Shown here one piece after another: positions 34,339 to 42,783 of a stretch of 64,000 bases of DNA (position 1 is its first letter; each line of letters opens with the position of its first letter). The notes below the pieces were generated by a model. It was not told the DNA's origin, made no database searches, and was given only the letters and a program-made list of their open reading frames with translations. The position numbers and the translations under genes are program-made. Origin of the DNA: AWTP1-13 sp050248715 (GTDB lineage: Bacteria; Pseudomonadota; Alphaproteobacteria; Rhizobiales; Hyphomicrobiaceae); the NCBI GenBank assembly GCA_050248715.1, contig JBFWRV010000025.1, positions 1 to 64,000 of the forward strand, read 5' to 3'.

Positions 34339-35042
34339 CGCCGCTCCTGGAAGTCGACGGCATCCATACCGCCTACGGCACCAGCCGCGTGCTGTTCGGG
34401 ATATCGCTCGACATCAGGCCCGGCGAGTGCGTCTGCCTGCTCGGCCGCAACGGCGTCGGCAAGACCACGACGATGCGCTCGATCATGGGGCTGACGCCGC
34501 CCTCGCAGGGCCGCGTGCGTTTCAAGGGCGAGGACATCACCGGCTCTCCGCCATACCGGCTCGCGCGCCGAGGCATCGGCTACGTCCCTGAGGACCGGCG
34601 CATCTTCGCCGAGCTGACCGTCTGGGAGAACCTCGACGTCGCCGCCCGTTCCGCCGAGCGCGGGGGGCGCTGGACCGCGCAGACCGTGACGGAGCTCTTC
34701 CCCAAGCTCGGCGAGCTGCGCGACCGCATGGGCGGCGTGCTCTCGGGCGGTGAGCAGCAGATGTTGACGATCGCTCGCACGCTGATGGGCAACCCCGAGC
34801 TGCTGCTGCTCGACGAGCCTTCCGAAGGCCTGGCGCCCGTGATCGTCGAGAGCCTTCTGGCCCAGGTGCAGCGGTTGAAGGGCGAAGGGCTGACGATCCT
34901 GCTCGCCGAGCAGGGTGTCGAGTTCTCGCTTGCGCTCGCCGACCGGGTGTATGTTCTGGAGAAGGGCGCGGTGCGCTTCTCGGGTCAGGCGGCCGAGCTT
35001 CGCGACGACGCAGCCTTGCGCAACAAGCTGCTCGCCCTCTAG
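34335..35042 (+). CDS. Liv-type ABC transporter ATP-binding protein (LivF family)
   Basis: A 235-residue ATPase with Walker A GRNGVGKTTT, signature LSGGEQQML, Walker B LLLLDEPSEG and the short LivF C-terminus. It starts at TTG 34335, overlapping the LivG stop by four bases, with GGGAGG six bases upstream; no ATG is available at this place. It completes the transporter, and two enzyme genes follow on the same transcript. Confidence 0.92.
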   Translation: MTPLLEVDGIHTAYGTSRVLFGISLDIRPGECVCLLGRNGVGKTTTMRSIMGLTPPSQGRVRFKGEDITGSPPYRLARRGIGYVPEDRRIFAELTVWENLDVAARSAERGGRWTAQTVTELFPKLGELRDRMGGVLSGGEQQMLTIARTLMGNPELLLLDEPSEGLAPVIVESLLAQVQRLKGEGLTILLAEQGVEFSLALADRVYVLEKGAVRFSGQAAELRDDAALRNKLLAL

Positions 35043-35060
35043 GAAAAGCAGGAGGAAACG

Positions 35061-35288
35061 ATGCCGTTCGTGAACATCCGTATTCTGAAGGGCCACCCGC
35101 AGGAGCGCAAGGACGAGATCGCGCGCCGCGTCACCGAGACCATCTGCGACGTGACGAAACTGCCCAAGGAAGCCGTCTGGGTCGTCTTCGAGGATGTGCC
35201 CGGCGACGACTGGTACGTCGGGCCGTCGCGAGTGAGCGACCTGCAGAAGAAAGCCCAGGCGGGGGCGCAAGCGGGTTCAAAGTCGTGA
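35061..35288 (+). CDS. 4-oxalocrotonate tautomerase family protein
   Basis: A 75-residue protein beginning MPFVNIRIL, so removal of Met leaves Pro1, the catalytic base of the tautomerase superfamily. Basic residues follow (KGHPQERKDEIARRVTE), and the length fits a hexameric 4-OT or a longer cis-CaaD-like trimer subunit. AGCAGGAGGAAACG precedes the ATG. It keto-enol isomerises a dienol or oxo acid, or dehalogenates a haloacrylate. The position between LivF and SMP-30 suggests it processes the transported compound. The stop overlaps the GTG start of the next gene. Confidence 0.87.
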   Translation: MPFVNIRILKGHPQERKDEIARRVTETICDVTKLPKEAVWVVFEDVPGDDWYVGPSRVSDLQKKAQAGAQAGSKS

Positions 35289-36178
35289 GCGGCGTCGAGG
35301 TCCGCGACAAGCGGTTCGAGAGCGTGGTCGGCGGCTCGGTTGCGTTCGAGAAGCTGGCCACCGGCTGCATCTTCACGGAGGGGCCGCTGTGGCACCGGCG
35401 CGAGAAGTATCTGCTCTTCAGCGACATGCCGGGAGACCACCTGCGCCGCTGGAGCGAGAAGGACGGCGTCACCACCTTCCGCAAGCCCTGCAACAAGTCG
35501 AACGGCCTCGCCTGGGACCTGCAGGGCCGGCTGCTCGCCTGCGAGCACGCCTCGAGCCACCTCACGCGCACGGAGCCTGACGGGCGCATCACCGTGCTCG
35601 CCAGCCATCACGAGGGCAAGGAGCTGAACAGCCCCAACGACCTTGCGGTGAAGAGCGACGGCGCCATCTATTTCTCCGACCCGAGCTACGGGCGGATGGA
35701 GCACTTCGGGCGGCCGCGCGAGCCGCAGCTGGCCTTCCGTGGCGTCTATCGCCTCAGCCCCGACGGCAGAACGCTGACGCTGCTTGCCAGCGACTTCGGG
35801 CAGCCCAACGGCGTGTGCTTCTCGCGCGATGAGAGGACGCTGTTCGTCAACGATACGGAGAAGCAGCACATCCGCGCCTTCGACGTGCAGGCGGACGGCT
35901 CCGTCGCCAACAGCCGGGTATGGGCGAAGACCGTCGGCGAGGGCGCCGGCGCGCCGGACGGCATGAAGATCGACAGCGCCGGCAACCTCTATTCCTGCGG
36001 CCCCGGCGGCATCCACGTGTTCGCGCCGGATGCCACGTGCCTCGGGGTCATCCAGGTGCCGGAGTACACCTCCAATTTCTGCTGGGGCGACGACGATCTC
36101 AAGAGCTTGTTCATCACGGCGTCGACCTCGGTCTACCGCATCCGGGTCGCGACTCCGGGCACGGCGCAGATGCGCTAG
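35285..36178 (+). CDS. SMP-30/gluconolactonase/LRE family protein
   Basis: A 297-residue six-bladed beta-propeller hydrolase. The metal ligand Glu is in CIFTEGPLWH near the N-terminus, the Asn in NSPNDLAV, and the Asp in GAPDGMKID; these match the Ca/Zn site of SMP-30 lactonases. It hydrolyses lactones (sugar lactones or aliphatic ones). GTG 35285 overlaps the tautomerase stop by four bases, so the two are made together, and with the transporter genes upstream they look like one uptake-and-opening pathway. A 7-bp inverted repeat (36193-36216) follows and may be a weak terminator. Confidence 0.9.
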   Translation: MSGVEVRDKRFESVVGGSVAFEKLATGCIFTEGPLWHRREKYLLFSDMPGDHLRRWSEKDGVTTFRKPCNKSNGLAWDLQGRLLACEHASSHLTRTEPDGRITVLASHHEGKELNSPNDLAVKSDGAIYFSDPSYGRMEHFGRPREPQLAFRGVYRLSPDGRTLTLLASDFGQPNGVCFSRDERTLFVNDTEKQHIRAFDVQADGSVANSRVWAKTVGEGAGAPDGMKIDSAGNLYSCGPGGIHVFAPDATCLGVIQVPEYTSNFCWGDDDLKSLFITASTSVYRIRVATPGTAQMR

Positions 36179-36606
36179 CGCGCTTTCCACTTGATCTGGA
36201 TCGCGCCAGCCAGATCGCATGGGGTCTGCGCTTGAGCCCAAGGTGCGCGCCGCGAACAACCTCCCGCAACGTCATCCCGGCGCCGCGAGGGCCTGAAAGG
36301 GCCGAGCGGGACGAGGCCGGGACCCATGCGCCTGGCATCCTGCCCTTCGATCGGACAGCAAGCGCGACGGCTCGGGTGCTGCGATGCACGAAGATGAAGG
36401 CGAGAGCTTGCTTCGAGGTGCATGGGTCCCCGCCTGGTCCCGCTTGCTCGCTTCGCTTGCAAGCGGCGCCGGGATGACGCAAAGGAAGCGATCCTAGGTG
36501 CAGGCAAGCGCCGGGATGGCGGCCGGTGTCATCATGTGAATCACACCTCGCCAGTGCCGGTTGCCTGGAACGGGGATCTCAGCAAGCGAACAAGGGGACA
36601 ATTCGC
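36179..36606. other. 428-base gap filled mostly by a repeat
   Basis: No gene is supported. A small inverted repeat GATCTGG/CCAGATC lies at 36193-36216, repeat A4 covers 36270-36479, and the rest is leader for the SDR gene. GGAACGGGG at about 36568 resembles a stress -35 but no CGTT follows at the right distance. Confidence 0.55.
36270..36479. repeat. intergenic mosaic palindrome (repeat family A, long copy A4)
   Basis: About 210 bp from CGTCATCCCGGCGCCG to CGGCGCCGGGATGACG. Inner arms are GGACCCATGCG and GTGCATGGGTCC. It is longer than other copies because of an extra central segment with its own palindromes. The ends alone pair for 16 bases. Confidence 0.7.
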
Positions 36607-37377
36607 ATGTACAAGCCCTTTGATCTCACCGGAAAGGTTGCCCTGGTGACGGGCGGCAACAGCGGCATCGGCCTCGGCATGGCGCGCGCGGTTGCGGAGG
36701 CAGGTGCCGACGTGGCGATCTGGGGCACCAATGCGGCCAAGAACGCGGCGGCAGAGGCGGAGCTTGCCAACAGCGGGCGCAAGGTACGCGCGTTCGCCTG
36801 CGACGTCTCCGACGAGAAGGCGGTGGAAGCGGCGTTCGCGGAGACGCTGCGCGTCTTTTCGCGCGTCGACGGTTGCTTTGCCAATGCGGGCGTCAGCGGG
36901 CGCGGCACCAAGTCGTTCCTGGAGATGAGCGGCGAGGAATGGCATCGCGTGCTGAAGGTGAACCTCGACGGCGCCTTCTACACGTTCCGCGCCGCGGCCC
37001 GGCACATGGTGGAACGGGGCGGCGGGGGCGTGCTGGTCGGCACGGCCTCGCTGGCGGCGATCGAGGGCGCTCCGCGCAGCGAGCACTATGCAGCGACCAA
37101 GGGCGGCATGATCTCGATGATCCGCGCGCTCGCGGTGGAGTTCGCCCGGCACGGCGTGCGCGCCAATGCCATCCTGCCCGGCTGGATCGAGACCGACATG
37201 ACCGCCAACGCCATCGGCAACGCGAAATTCTCCGGCAACGTGCTGCCGCGCATCCCCGTGCGCCGCTGGGGCACGGGCGACGACTTCGGCGGCATCGCCG
37301 TGTACCTGATGAGTTCTGCTTCCGCCTATCACACCGGCGATACGTTCCTGATCGACGGGGGCTACGCCCTGTTCTGA
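36607..37377 (+). CDS. SDR-family oxidoreductase
   Basis: A 256-residue short-chain dehydrogenase: cofactor loop VTGGNSGIGLGMA, NAG in FANAGVSG, catalytic Ser in TASLAAIEG and the YxxxK motif in HYAATKGG, with the C-terminal IDGGYALF typical of FabG-like proteins. It would reduce or oxidise a hydroxy/keto group with NAD(P)H; an Asp or Arg marking the cofactor preference is not clear (the segment after beta-2 reads AIWGTNAAKN, suggesting NADP tolerance). ATG 36607 has AAGGGGACAA upstream. It stands alone on its transcript. Confidence 0.9.
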   Translation: MYKPFDLTGKVALVTGGNSGIGLGMARAVAEAGADVAIWGTNAAKNAAAEAELANSGRKVRAFACDVSDEKAVEAAFAETLRVFSRVDGCFANAGVSGRGTKSFLEMSGEEWHRVLKVNLDGAFYTFRAAARHMVERGGGGVLVGTASLAAIEGAPRSEHYAATKGGMISMIRALAVEFARHGVRANAILPGWIETDMTANAIGNAKFSGNVLPRIPVRRWGTGDDFGGIAVYLMSSASAYHTGDTFLIDGGYALF

Positions 37378-37423
37378 TCAGCGCGGCCTGGTTGCCTTCC
37401 TCCGCCCTCGTGGTGCGCCCGCC

Positions 37424-37452
37424 CCTCGTGGTGAGCTTGTCGAACCACGAGG
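37424..37452. repeat. CCTCGTGG hairpin with GAGCTTGTCGAA loop
   Basis: Perfect 8-bp stem CCTCGTGG/CCACGAGG with a 13-base loop. Partial CTCGTGGTG copies surround it between 37400 and 37540, and CCTTCGACAGGCTCAGG at about 37480 links it to the repeat at 24343. It lies between the convergent SDR and tenA genes. Confidence 0.6.
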
Positions 37453-37576
37453 CCACCGGCGGTGCCTCCCATCCGCCCTTCGACAGGCTCAGGGCGTTGT
37501 CGTGCTCGTGGTGAGCCCGGCTCGCTCTCGTGGTGCGCCTACCTCCCCTCCGGGGGGAGGCGCGTCGGGCCGGCCC

Positions 37577-38248
37577 TTAAGGCGAGCGGCCCACGCGCCA
37601 GCCCATCTCCCAGAAATCCGCCTCGAGGCGGGTGGCCTCGCGGAAGATGGCGATGAGCTCGGCTTCGCGGGCAGGCGTGGCGTAGCGTTCGGCGAGGCGG
37701 TCGAGGTGATCGCGGGCGTTCGCTGCGACTTGCTGGTAGGCGTCGCCGGCGTACTCGGCGATCCAGACGCGATAGGGATTGGCCGGGTCTAGCGCGTTGG
37801 GATGCCCCGCCAGCCGCGCCGCGATCTCCGCGTAGCCGATGACGCATGGCGCCAGCGCAACCTTCAGCGCCAGCAGGTCGCCGCGCATGCCCGCATCCAG
37901 CACATAGCGCGTATAGGCCAGCATCTCCGGGGCGGGCTGCGCCCGCTCGAGGCCGTCGCGGGAAAGGCCCCAGCCCGCGCACAGTTTCACGTGCAGGTCC
38001 ATCTCGACGTCGAGAATGGCCGACAGCCCACCCGCGCCTTCGCGCATGTCGGCCAGGCTCGGCGACTTGTAGACGGCCAGCGCGTAGGCGCGGGCGAACT
38101 CGATGAGGAACAGGTAATCCTGCACGAGGTAGTGGCGGAAGGCAGATTGGCCGAGCGAGCCGTCGGCCATCGCATCGGTGAAGGGGTGATGGGTGTAGGC
38201 ATCCCAGTCGTCCGGTGCCGCTGTCTTCAATCTCGCAAAGAAGCTCAT
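37577..38248 (-). CDS. tenA: TenA-family thiaminase II / aminopyrimidine aminohydrolase
   Basis: A 223-residue all-helical protein. Asp44 (VQDYLF) and Cys135 (LAPCVIGYAE) fall at the same numbers as the active-site Asp44 and Cys135 of Bacillus TenA, and EADFWEMGW near the C-terminus supplies the third acidic residue. The enzyme hydrolyses 4-amino-5-aminomethyl-2-methylpyrimidine, salvaging degraded thiamine. No thiamine riboswitch fits in the short upstream region, and no other thiamine gene is adjacent. Two thiamine-diphosphate enzymes elsewhere in the window would benefit from the cofactor. Confidence 0.88.
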   Translation of the reverse strand: MSFFARLKTAAPDDWDAYTHHPFTDAMADGSLGQSAFRHYLVQDYLFLIEFARAYALAVYKSPSLADMREGAGGLSAILDVEMDLHVKLCAGWGLSRDGLERAQPAPEMLAYTRYVLDAGMRGDLLALKVALAPCVIGYAEIAARLAGHPNALDPANPYRVWIAEYAGDAYQQVAANARDHLDRLAERYATPAREAELIAIFREATRLEADFWEMGWRVGRSP

Positions 38249-38324
38249 CGTCTCCTCCCGGCCCCGCGCATGCGCTCGACAGTCGAGCGAATCTTGGTTA
38301 GGCGCTTGGCGGTCTGGGGGCCAA

Positions 38325-39029
38325 TTGGAATCAACCCTCTACCTGCCGGTCAAGCGCTTCCTCGAAAAGATGGGCTTCGAGGTCAAGGGCGAGATTTGCG
38401 GCTGCGACCTGGTCGCCCTGCGCGGGGGCGAGCCGGCGGCGGTCGTGATCGGTGAGCTCAAGCTGTCCTTCACGCTCGATTTGGTGCTGCAGGCCGTCGA
38501 CCGGACCGCGGCCAGCGACGAGGTCTGGCTGGCGGTGCGCGCCTCGCGGCGCGGCCGCGGGCGCGAGAGTGATGCCCGCGTCAAGAAGCTGTGCCGCTTC
38601 CTGGGCTTCGGCCTTCTCGCCGTCACCGCCACGGGCAAGGTGGAGGTGATCGTCGAGCCCGTGCCCTGGCGGCCGCGGCGGGACGCCAAGCGCCGCTCCA
38701 GGATCGTCGACGAGCATCGCAGGCGCCAGGGCGATCCCGCATCGGGTGGCAGCACACGGCTGCCCATCATGACCGCCTACCGCCAGCAGGCCCTGGCCTG
38801 CGCGGCGGCGCTGGCTGAGGCGCCGGCCCGGCCCCGCGAGCTGAAGATTAATGTGCCGGATGCGCCGAAAATCCTGCTCAGGAATGTCTACGGCTGGTTC
38901 GTGCGCGTCGAGCGCGGCGTCTACGCGCTGTCGGATGCCGGCAAGGCCGCCCTGGTGCGCTGGAAGTCGCACCTGCCGGCGCCCGCGGATCGGGATGCCG
39001 CCAGCCCCGTCCTTCTTCCGGCCGAGTGA
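38325..39029 (+). CDS. DUF2161 putative PD-(D/E)XK-type phosphodiesterase
   Basis: A 234-residue protein matching the DUF2161 layout: N-terminal ESTLYLPVKRFLEKMGFEVKGE, then GCDLVAL and VIGELKLSF, which look like the Asp...Glu-x-Lys core of a nuclease-like fold, and a C-terminal winged part (ILLRNVYGWFVRVERGVYALS). It starts at TTG 38325 preceded by GGGGG; no ATG or GTG is available nearby. Divergent from tenA. Function is unproven; nuclease activity is inferred from the fold only. Confidence 0.78.
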   Translation: MESTLYLPVKRFLEKMGFEVKGEICGCDLVALRGGEPAAVVIGELKLSFTLDLVLQAVDRTAASDEVWLAVRASRRGRGRESDARVKKLCRFLGFGLLAVTATGKVEVIVEPVPWRPRRDAKRRSRIVDEHRRRQGDPASGGSTRLPIMTAYRQQALACAAALAEAPARPRELKINVPDAPKILLRNVYGWFVRVERGVYALSDAGKAALVRWKSHLPAPADRDAASPVLLPAE

Positions 39030-39294
39030 TGCCGCCGTTCAAAAGAGCGCGGCCGAACCACCGCGTCACACCCCGGGGCCTTACCTGACCTCTGATAGTG
39101 CGGCAACGTCATCTCCGCGGAGGCGGAGACCCACGCCAGTCTCCATTTGCAGGATGAGCGTTGCGCGGATGCCCGCCGTGCCGGAGGCACGTCTTCGACG
39201 TGATGTGGGCATGACGTCCGTCATGAGGCAACGGGCCAAGAGACGGCGCTTGCTGATTGGGCGGATCGCAGTGCAGCCCGCTTCAGGTGGACCA

Positions 39295-40998
39295 TCAGCC
39301 ACGGATCAGATCGGCGATGCGCTCGGCCAGCATCAGGGTCGGCGTGTTGGTGTTGGCGCGCGGAATGGTGGGCATGAGCGAGGCATCGCAGACGCGCAAG
39401 CCTTCGAGTCCGTGCACCTTGCCGGCGCCGTCGCTCACCGCGAGGGGATCGCCGGCCGCGCCCATGCGGCAGGTGCCCGAGGCGTGCCACACGCCACCCA
39501 CGGAGGAGCCGATGAAGCGCGTCAGCGCGGCGTCGTCGGCGAGCAGGTGGTCGAGCCGCAGGCCGAGCGTCACGACGCTGTGGATCAGCCAGGGGCGCAG
39601 GCCGCCCGCGTGGTCCAGCATGGCCGCGAGCAGCCGCCGCTGGGTCGCGTTGAGTGCACCCGGGCCGGCAAGCCGCGCCACGCGCTCCGAGTAGCTGGTC
39701 GGGAATGCCGGGCCGCATTGGCGCCGCATCAGCGGGTCGGTGAGCAGCTTGGCGCCCAGCCGGAAGCCGGCTTTCAGCCGCTCCATGTCGCGCCAGTCGG
39801 ACAGCAGGCGGAAGTCGACCAGGGGCTCCTCGCGCGCGTCGCTGGAGCGCAGGCTGACGCTGCCGCGCGAATAGGATTTGTTGACCCAGATGAACAGGGT
39901 GCCGACGCGCTGGCCCACCTCGTGCCAGCCCGAGCGGGCGATCATGGCGAGATGCATGTCGCCTTCCGGCGAATCGGCGATTCCCGATGAGAAGCGCAGG
40001 ATGGCGTGATCGTGATGCTCGTTGAGGTCCGTGAGCCGGAACGCAGGTGGCAGATAGGTGGAGACCGCGGTCGAGGGATGCTCCATCAGGTTGCGGCCGA
40101 CGCCGGCCAGCGCGGCAACGACCGGAATATCCAGGCGCTGCAGATCCGCTGCTGGGCCGACCCCGCTGCGCATCAGCAGCGCCGGGGTATGGATCGCGCC
40201 GCAGCTGACGATGGTTTCGCCGGCCGTGAGCGTCATGGCTCCGCCGGCGCGGCCATTGGCCGGGACGACGACGGCGCCCGTGCAGCGCAGGCCGTCGAAC
40301 ACCAGCCGCTCGGCCATCAGGTCGGTGCGCACCTCGAGATTGGGGCGCTGCCGCACCTCGGGCGTGAGATAGACGATCGACGCCGGCACCCGCTCGCCCG
40401 CGTCGCTCGTGGCGATGGCGCCGACGTAGACGCCGTCGGTCCATTCGCCGTTCTGGTCTGGCTTTGCGGGATGGCCGCGCGCCACCAGCGTCTCGCACAG
40501 CGCCTTCACGAACGGGGACATGCGTTCGGGCTTGATGCGCCGGATCGGAATGGGGCCGCTGCGACCGTGGTAATGGGGATCGTCAAAGTCGCAGTCGCGT
40601 TCGAGCTTGCGGAAGTAGGGCAGGGCGGCGTCCCAGGACCAGCCCGCGGCGCCCAGCGCGCCCCACTCGTCGTAGTCGCCGGGGGCGCCGCGGTTGGCCA
40701 CCATGGCGTTGACCGCCGAGCCGCCGCCGAGCACCCGGCCCTGCTCGTAGCGGCGCGGCGCGCGGCTGTCGGTGTTGCCGAGGGGCGCCCCCATGTAGGC
40801 GGTGAGCGCGCCCCAGATGTTGTCGGGATCGAGAAAGGCGCGACCGGGATAGCGGGTGCGGATCGTGTCCGGCATGGTCTCGGGCGTCAGGTCGCGCCCC
40901 GCCTCGACGAGGGTGACCTTGTTGCGAGGATTTTCCGACAGGCGCGCGGCCAGGACGCAGCCGGCGGAGCCGCCGCCGAGCACAAGGTAGTCTTGCAT
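39295..40998 (-). CDS. GMC-family FAD-dependent oxidoreductase
   Basis: A 567-residue glucose-methanol-choline oxidoreductase. The FAD motif LVLGGGSAGCVLAARLSE is at the N-terminus, GGGSAVNAMVANRG is the second GMC signature, and the catalytic His is in VWHASGTCRMG near residue 500. Such enzymes oxidise primary alcohols, for example choline or polyethylene glycol. The bacterial choline-dehydrogenase-like branch is the best fit, but without betaine aldehyde dehydrogenase nearby choline itself is unlikely. The 265 bases after the preceding gene carry only fragments of dispersed repeats. Confidence 0.9.
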   Translation of the reverse strand: MQDYLVLGGGSAGCVLAARLSENPRNKVTLVEAGRDLTPETMPDTIRTRYPGRAFLDPDNIWGALTAYMGAPLGNTDSRAPRRYEQGRVLGGGSAVNAMVANRGAPGDYDEWGALGAAGWSWDAALPYFRKLERDCDFDDPHYHGRSGPIPIRRIKPERMSPFVKALCETLVARGHPAKPDQNGEWTDGVYVGAIATSDAGERVPASIVYLTPEVRQRPNLEVRTDLMAERLVFDGLRCTGAVVVPANGRAGGAMTLTAGETIVSCGAIHTPALLMRSGVGPAADLQRLDIPVVAALAGVGRNLMEHPSTAVSTYLPPAFRLTDLNEHHDHAILRFSSGIADSPEGDMHLAMIARSGWHEVGQRVGTLFIWVNKSYSRGSVSLRSSDAREEPLVDFRLLSDWRDMERLKAGFRLGAKLLTDPLMRRQCGPAFPTSYSERVARLAGPGALNATQRRLLAAMLDHAGGLRPWLIHSVVTLGLRLDHLLADDAALTRFIGSSVGGVWHASGTCRMGAAGDPLAVSDGAGKVHGLEGLRVCDASLMPTIPRANTNTPTLMLAERIADLIRG

Positions 40999-41210
40999 AA
41001 GAGTCGTCTTTTTTGAGCGTTTCGATCCCTGCCCGCATGATCTGCGGAATTGCCGCGGCTGGCAACGATCCCGCGAGGGAACCTCACGCCGTCACGCTCG
41101 TTCACAGGTTGGCGAGACTACTGCAACTCGTGGGGTGGGTGTCCTACATGAAGGGGGGCAGAGGGTCAGATTCCCAGAGACGATCTCCGCGACGGTAGAG
41201 AGCGTTGAAC
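40999..41210. other. divergent promoter region
   Basis: 212 bases between the GMC oxidoreductase start and a 46-codon gene. It contains the EcfG-type promoter at 41078-41102 and, on the minus strand, the leader of the GMC gene. No other gene is supported. Confidence 0.5.
41078..41102 (+). promoter_or_regulatory. EcfG-type general-stress promoter
   Basis: GGAAC at 41078-41082 and CGTT at 41099-41102, separated by exactly 16 bases. This matches the alphaproteobacterial sigma-EcfG consensus (GGAAC-N16/17-CGTT) at every position. It points towards the 46-residue membrane protein gene about 100 bases downstream. Confidence 0.65.
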
Positions 41211-41351
41211 ATGCTGGACAAAATCTCATCGGAACTGCGCGAGATCGTGTGGCTCGCTTCCGTCGTCGGTGGTCTGTCGATCGTGGGCGTGTCACTCGCC
41301 CTGGTGGCGGCTTTCGCTGTGGAGCGCCTTTCCGTCATCCCGCACGTCTGA
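41211..41351 (+). CDS. 46-residue single-span membrane protein
   Basis: Reads MLDKISSELREIVWLASVV and continues with an uninterrupted hydrophobic stretch (GGLSIVGVSLALVAAFAV), ending ERLSVIPHV. One membrane helix with a charged cytoplasmic N-terminus. AGAGAG lies about eight bases upstream. It follows a well-formed EcfG promoter, so it is probably a general-stress membrane peptide. The function is unknown, and the small size limits confidence. Confidence 0.55.
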   Translation: MLDKISSELREIVWLASVVGGLSIVGVSLALVAAFAVERLSVIPHV

Positions 41352-41540
41352 CGTCGCGCGACGGCGCGGCGCGTGGACCTGATCCCCCGCCAGGAACGCC
41401 ACCGGACACTCAGATCGCCTTTTCGCGTGTGAGGATCGCTGCCCCCCAGGGGGCAGATGCGCGGCATGGGCTGTTGGCGCGGGGCCCGCCTCGCACCATA
41501 GTTGCCGCGAACGACCTGGAGCGAACCCGCGGAGCATGAC

Positions 41541-42482
41541 ATGGCAAGCTTGGCCGCCTTCGGGCTGGACGTCGGCATCTACGGCGCCACGGCCGAGCCC
41601 GAGACGATCCTGCGGCTCGCCCGGCATGCGGAGGAGGCCGGCTTCGACTCGATCTGGCTTGCCGATCACGTGGTCTTCCCCGTCTCGTATGCCTCGCGCT
41701 ACCCCTACAGCGCCGGCGGCGCCTTCCCGGCGCAACTGTCCGAGCCCTTGATGGAGCCGATCGCCACCATGGGCGTGCTCGTCGGCGCCACGCGGCGCGT
41801 CCGCATCGGCACGGCCGTCCTGGTGATGCCCTACCGCAATCCCCTGCTGCTTGCGCGCATGCTGGTGACGCTCGACCGCTTCTCCGGCGGCCGCATCGTG
41901 CTGGGCGCCGGGGTGGGCTGGCTGGAGGAGGAGTTCAAGGCTCTCGACAGCTTCGACTTCAAGAAGCGCGGCCGCGTGACCGACGAGTATATCGAGATCT
42001 TCAAGGCCATCTCGGCCGGCGGCGAGGTCGGCTATCAGGGCGAGACCTACGCCTTCGAGCCCGTTTACTCGTCGCCCGGTTCGGTGCAGCGCCCGCATCC
42101 GCCAATCCTGATCGGTGGCATTGCCGACGCCGCGCTGCGCCGTGTCGTGCGTCACGGCGACGGATGGCTCGCCGTGTTTGCGCCGCCGGCAGCCTTGCCG
42201 GAGCGCCTGGGCGTGCTGCGCCGCCTTGCCGAGGAGGCCGGGCGGCCGTTCCGAAATCTCTCGCTCATCTACAAGCTGTTTCTCCAGATCGGCGAGGCGA
42301 AGCGGGGCCCCGATGGCGCACGGGAGACCGGCACCGGCTCGGCCGCCGACATCGCCGACGACGTGCGCCGGCTGTTCGACCTCGGCTTCCAAAAGATCAT
42401 CGTGCGCTGCCGCGGGGCCAGCGCGGCCGACGTGATGGACCAGGTTGCGCGCTTTTCCGACACGGTGTTGCCGGCGGTGTAG
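41541..42482 (+). CDS. LLM-class flavin/F420-dependent oxidoreductase
   Basis: A 313-residue luciferase-like TIM barrel. Conserved segments: SIWLADHVVFP, RRVRIGTAVLVMPYRNPLLLA, the family loop GRIVLGAGVGWLEEEF and RPHPPILIGG. This arrangement matches the F420-dependent TIGR03619-type group, but many members use FMN instead. GGAGCATGAC precedes ATG 41541. It is one of two luciferase-like genes here, with a repeat between them. The substrate is not inferable. Confidence 0.88.
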   Translation: MASLAAFGLDVGIYGATAEPETILRLARHAEEAGFDSIWLADHVVFPVSYASRYPYSAGGAFPAQLSEPLMEPIATMGVLVGATRRVRIGTAVLVMPYRNPLLLARMLVTLDRFSGGRIVLGAGVGWLEEEFKALDSFDFKKRGRVTDEYIEIFKAISAGGEVGYQGETYAFEPVYSSPGSVQRPHPPILIGGIADAALRRVVRHGDGWLAVFAPPAALPERLGVLRRLAEEAGRPFRNLSLIYKLFLQIGEAKRGPDGARETGTGSAADIADDVRRLFDLGFQKIIVRCRGASAADVMDQVARFSDTVLPAV

Positions 42483-42783
42483 GCGATGGCTCGCCCGCTG
42501 TCCTGCCGGGCAAGGGCGCCAGCCCGAGAGCCGGAGCCCAGGGCAGCACGTGGTGCGCACGGAACGCGCGGTTCCTGGGTTCCGGATATTTCGCTATCGC
42601 GAAATTCCGGAATGACGGCAACCGGAGCTGACGCGGAGCCATAACTGAGCTCCCGTTCAACGAAGGCGTTGGGGCCACGCGGTGCGGCTGCGTGAGATGC
42701 ATGCAACGGCTGCAAGAATGCGGTTTGACGCTGGCGTTGCTGCTTAGCACGATGGGGTCAACGACAAACCCAGAGGACGCCCA
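42483..42783. other. 301-base gap with one repeat
   Basis: Repeat A5 fills 42499-42616. The remaining 170 bases lead into the second luciferase-like gene; no gene or clear promoter was recognised. Confidence 0.5.
42499..42616. repeat. intergenic mosaic palindrome (repeat family A, copy A5)
   Basis: Starts TGTCCTGCCGGG and ends TTCCGGAATGAC. The right half GGATATTTCGCTATCGCGAA differs from A1 only in the loop. Inner arms are AGCCCAGGG and TCCTGGGTT. Confidence 0.7.
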
